This document shows positions 45,069-45,240 of a stretch of 45,240 bases of DNA, one piece after another. Position 1 is the stretch's first letter, and each line of letters begins with the position of its first letter. Both the position numbers and the translations under genes were made by a program. The notes below the pieces were generated by a model. That model saw only the letters and a list, made by a program, of their open reading frames with translations. It did no database searches and was not told the DNA's origin. The stretch comes from Sulfuricellaceae bacterium (GTDB lineage: Bacteria > Pseudomonadota > Gammaproteobacteria > Burkholderiales > Sulfuricellaceae). The stretch lies in contig JAUYFQ010000051.1 of the NCBI GenBank assembly GCA_030690895.1, positions 1-45,240 on the forward strand. Direction: 5' to 3'.

Positions 45069-45240
45069 CTCCCCTCTCTCCTGACTCTCTCCCAAAGGGA
45101 GAGAGGGACGCAGGCTCGCTTCGCGAGTTGCACTTCAAGACCATCGAGCATTTTGTTGGCAATACGCCGCTGGTCAAGCTCAAGCGCATCCCTGGCGACA
45201 CCACCAATACGATTTTGCTCAAGCTGGAAGGCAACAACCC
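45062..45240 (+). CDS. cysM: Cysteine synthase B, N-terminal part (cut by window edge)
   Basis: The visible 59 codons end at the window edge. From about residue 25 they read FKTIEHFVGNTPLVKLKRIPG...ILLKLEGNNP, the CysM/CysK opening before the PLP lysine. ATG 45062 has AAGG 9 nt upstream. It adds about 22 residues (MTAPLSPDSLPKGERDAGSL) that are encoded by two hairpins and look foreign to the family. A TTG at 45128 would give the usual N-terminus but lacks a good ribosome-binding site. CysM makes cysteine from O-acetylserine and sulfide or thiosulfate. Confidence 0.85.
   Translation, partial: MTAPLSPDSLPKGERDAGSLRELHFKTIEHFVGNTPLVKLKRIPGDTTNTILLKLEGNN
45085..45127 (+). repeat. Two adjacent hairpins inside the 5' end of the cysM frame
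   Basis: CTCTCTCCC (45085-45093) pairs with GGGAGAGAG (45097-45105) around AAA. CTCGC (45115-45119) pairs with GCGAG (45123-45127). They look like a dispersed intergenic repeat that has become in-frame with cysM. Confidence 0.7.

Overview
The window looks like a chromosomal segment of a betaproteobacterium. The core gene order gyrA-serC-pheA-hisC-tyrA-aroA-cmk-rpsA-ihfB-lapA-lapB-pyrF and the block fmdB-DUF502-aspS-nudB are both typical of that class. A sulfur-oxidation-type lipoate assembly operon and a DsrC/TusE-like gene point toward the Nitrosomonadales (Gallionellaceae or Sulfuricellaceae-like, a sulfur or iron oxidiser). The taxonomic placement is inference from gene content; no rRNA is present.

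Layout. Positions 1-84 hold the start of a probable transposase cut by the window edge. From 5363 down to 378 (minus strand) runs a compact operon: FmdB-type zinc ribbon, DUF502 membrane protein, aspS, rhodanese, nudB and a membrane-anchored Ser/Thr kinase with a PEGA tail. A COG2509-type flavoprotein lies divergently (5486-7087). Next come a Phd/VapC toxin-antitoxin pair with a clear double-palindrome operator, ssb, a YajR-type MFS transporter, rlmD, a Bax-inhibitor-1 homologue, a SpoIIAA-like protein, a single-cysteine DsrC/TusE-like protein and hrpA (12-17 kb).

The most distinctive accessory block is 17.7-23.6 kb on the minus strand. An operon sLpl-LipT-LipS (lipoate-protein ligase with fused accessory domain, geranylgeranyl-reductase-like flavoprotein, radical SAM protein) has overlapping genes and matches the lipoate-maturation genes known from the sulfur-oxidising heterodisulfide-reductase-like (sHdr) pathway. 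It is followed by a methionine-rich FadL-type outer-membrane protein and a secreted, internally repeated DUF302-like protein. The sHdr genes, the lipoate carrier LbpA and a second LipS are not in the window.

From 23.6 kb onward everything is on the plus strand. gyrA and serC are separated by a lower-GC 1.7-kb island. It contains a hypothetical secreted protein, a PIN toxin with its antitoxin, and the decayed remains of a second antitoxin/VapC pair, with a 26-27-bp direct repeat at 26196 and 27534. The aromatic/serine/histidine block follows (serC, pheA, a CheZ-like protein, hisC, aroF, tyrA, aroA), then cmk, rpsA, ihfB, the lapA-lapB LPS-assembly regulator pair, pyrF, ugd, and hldA/hldD for heptose synthesis. 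The window ends with a small ComEA-like secreted DNA-binding protein, a GGDEF protein with a GGQEF variant site, and the start of cysM.

A recurrent, unexplained pattern is a set of short sequences with 7-bp phasing, mostly as inverted repeats between genes (9.9, 29.0, 41.5 and 42.5 kb). One 4-copy heptamer array lies inside the aroA reading frame. Start codons were adjusted from maximal open frames where ribosome-binding sites or family length favoured a downstream start.
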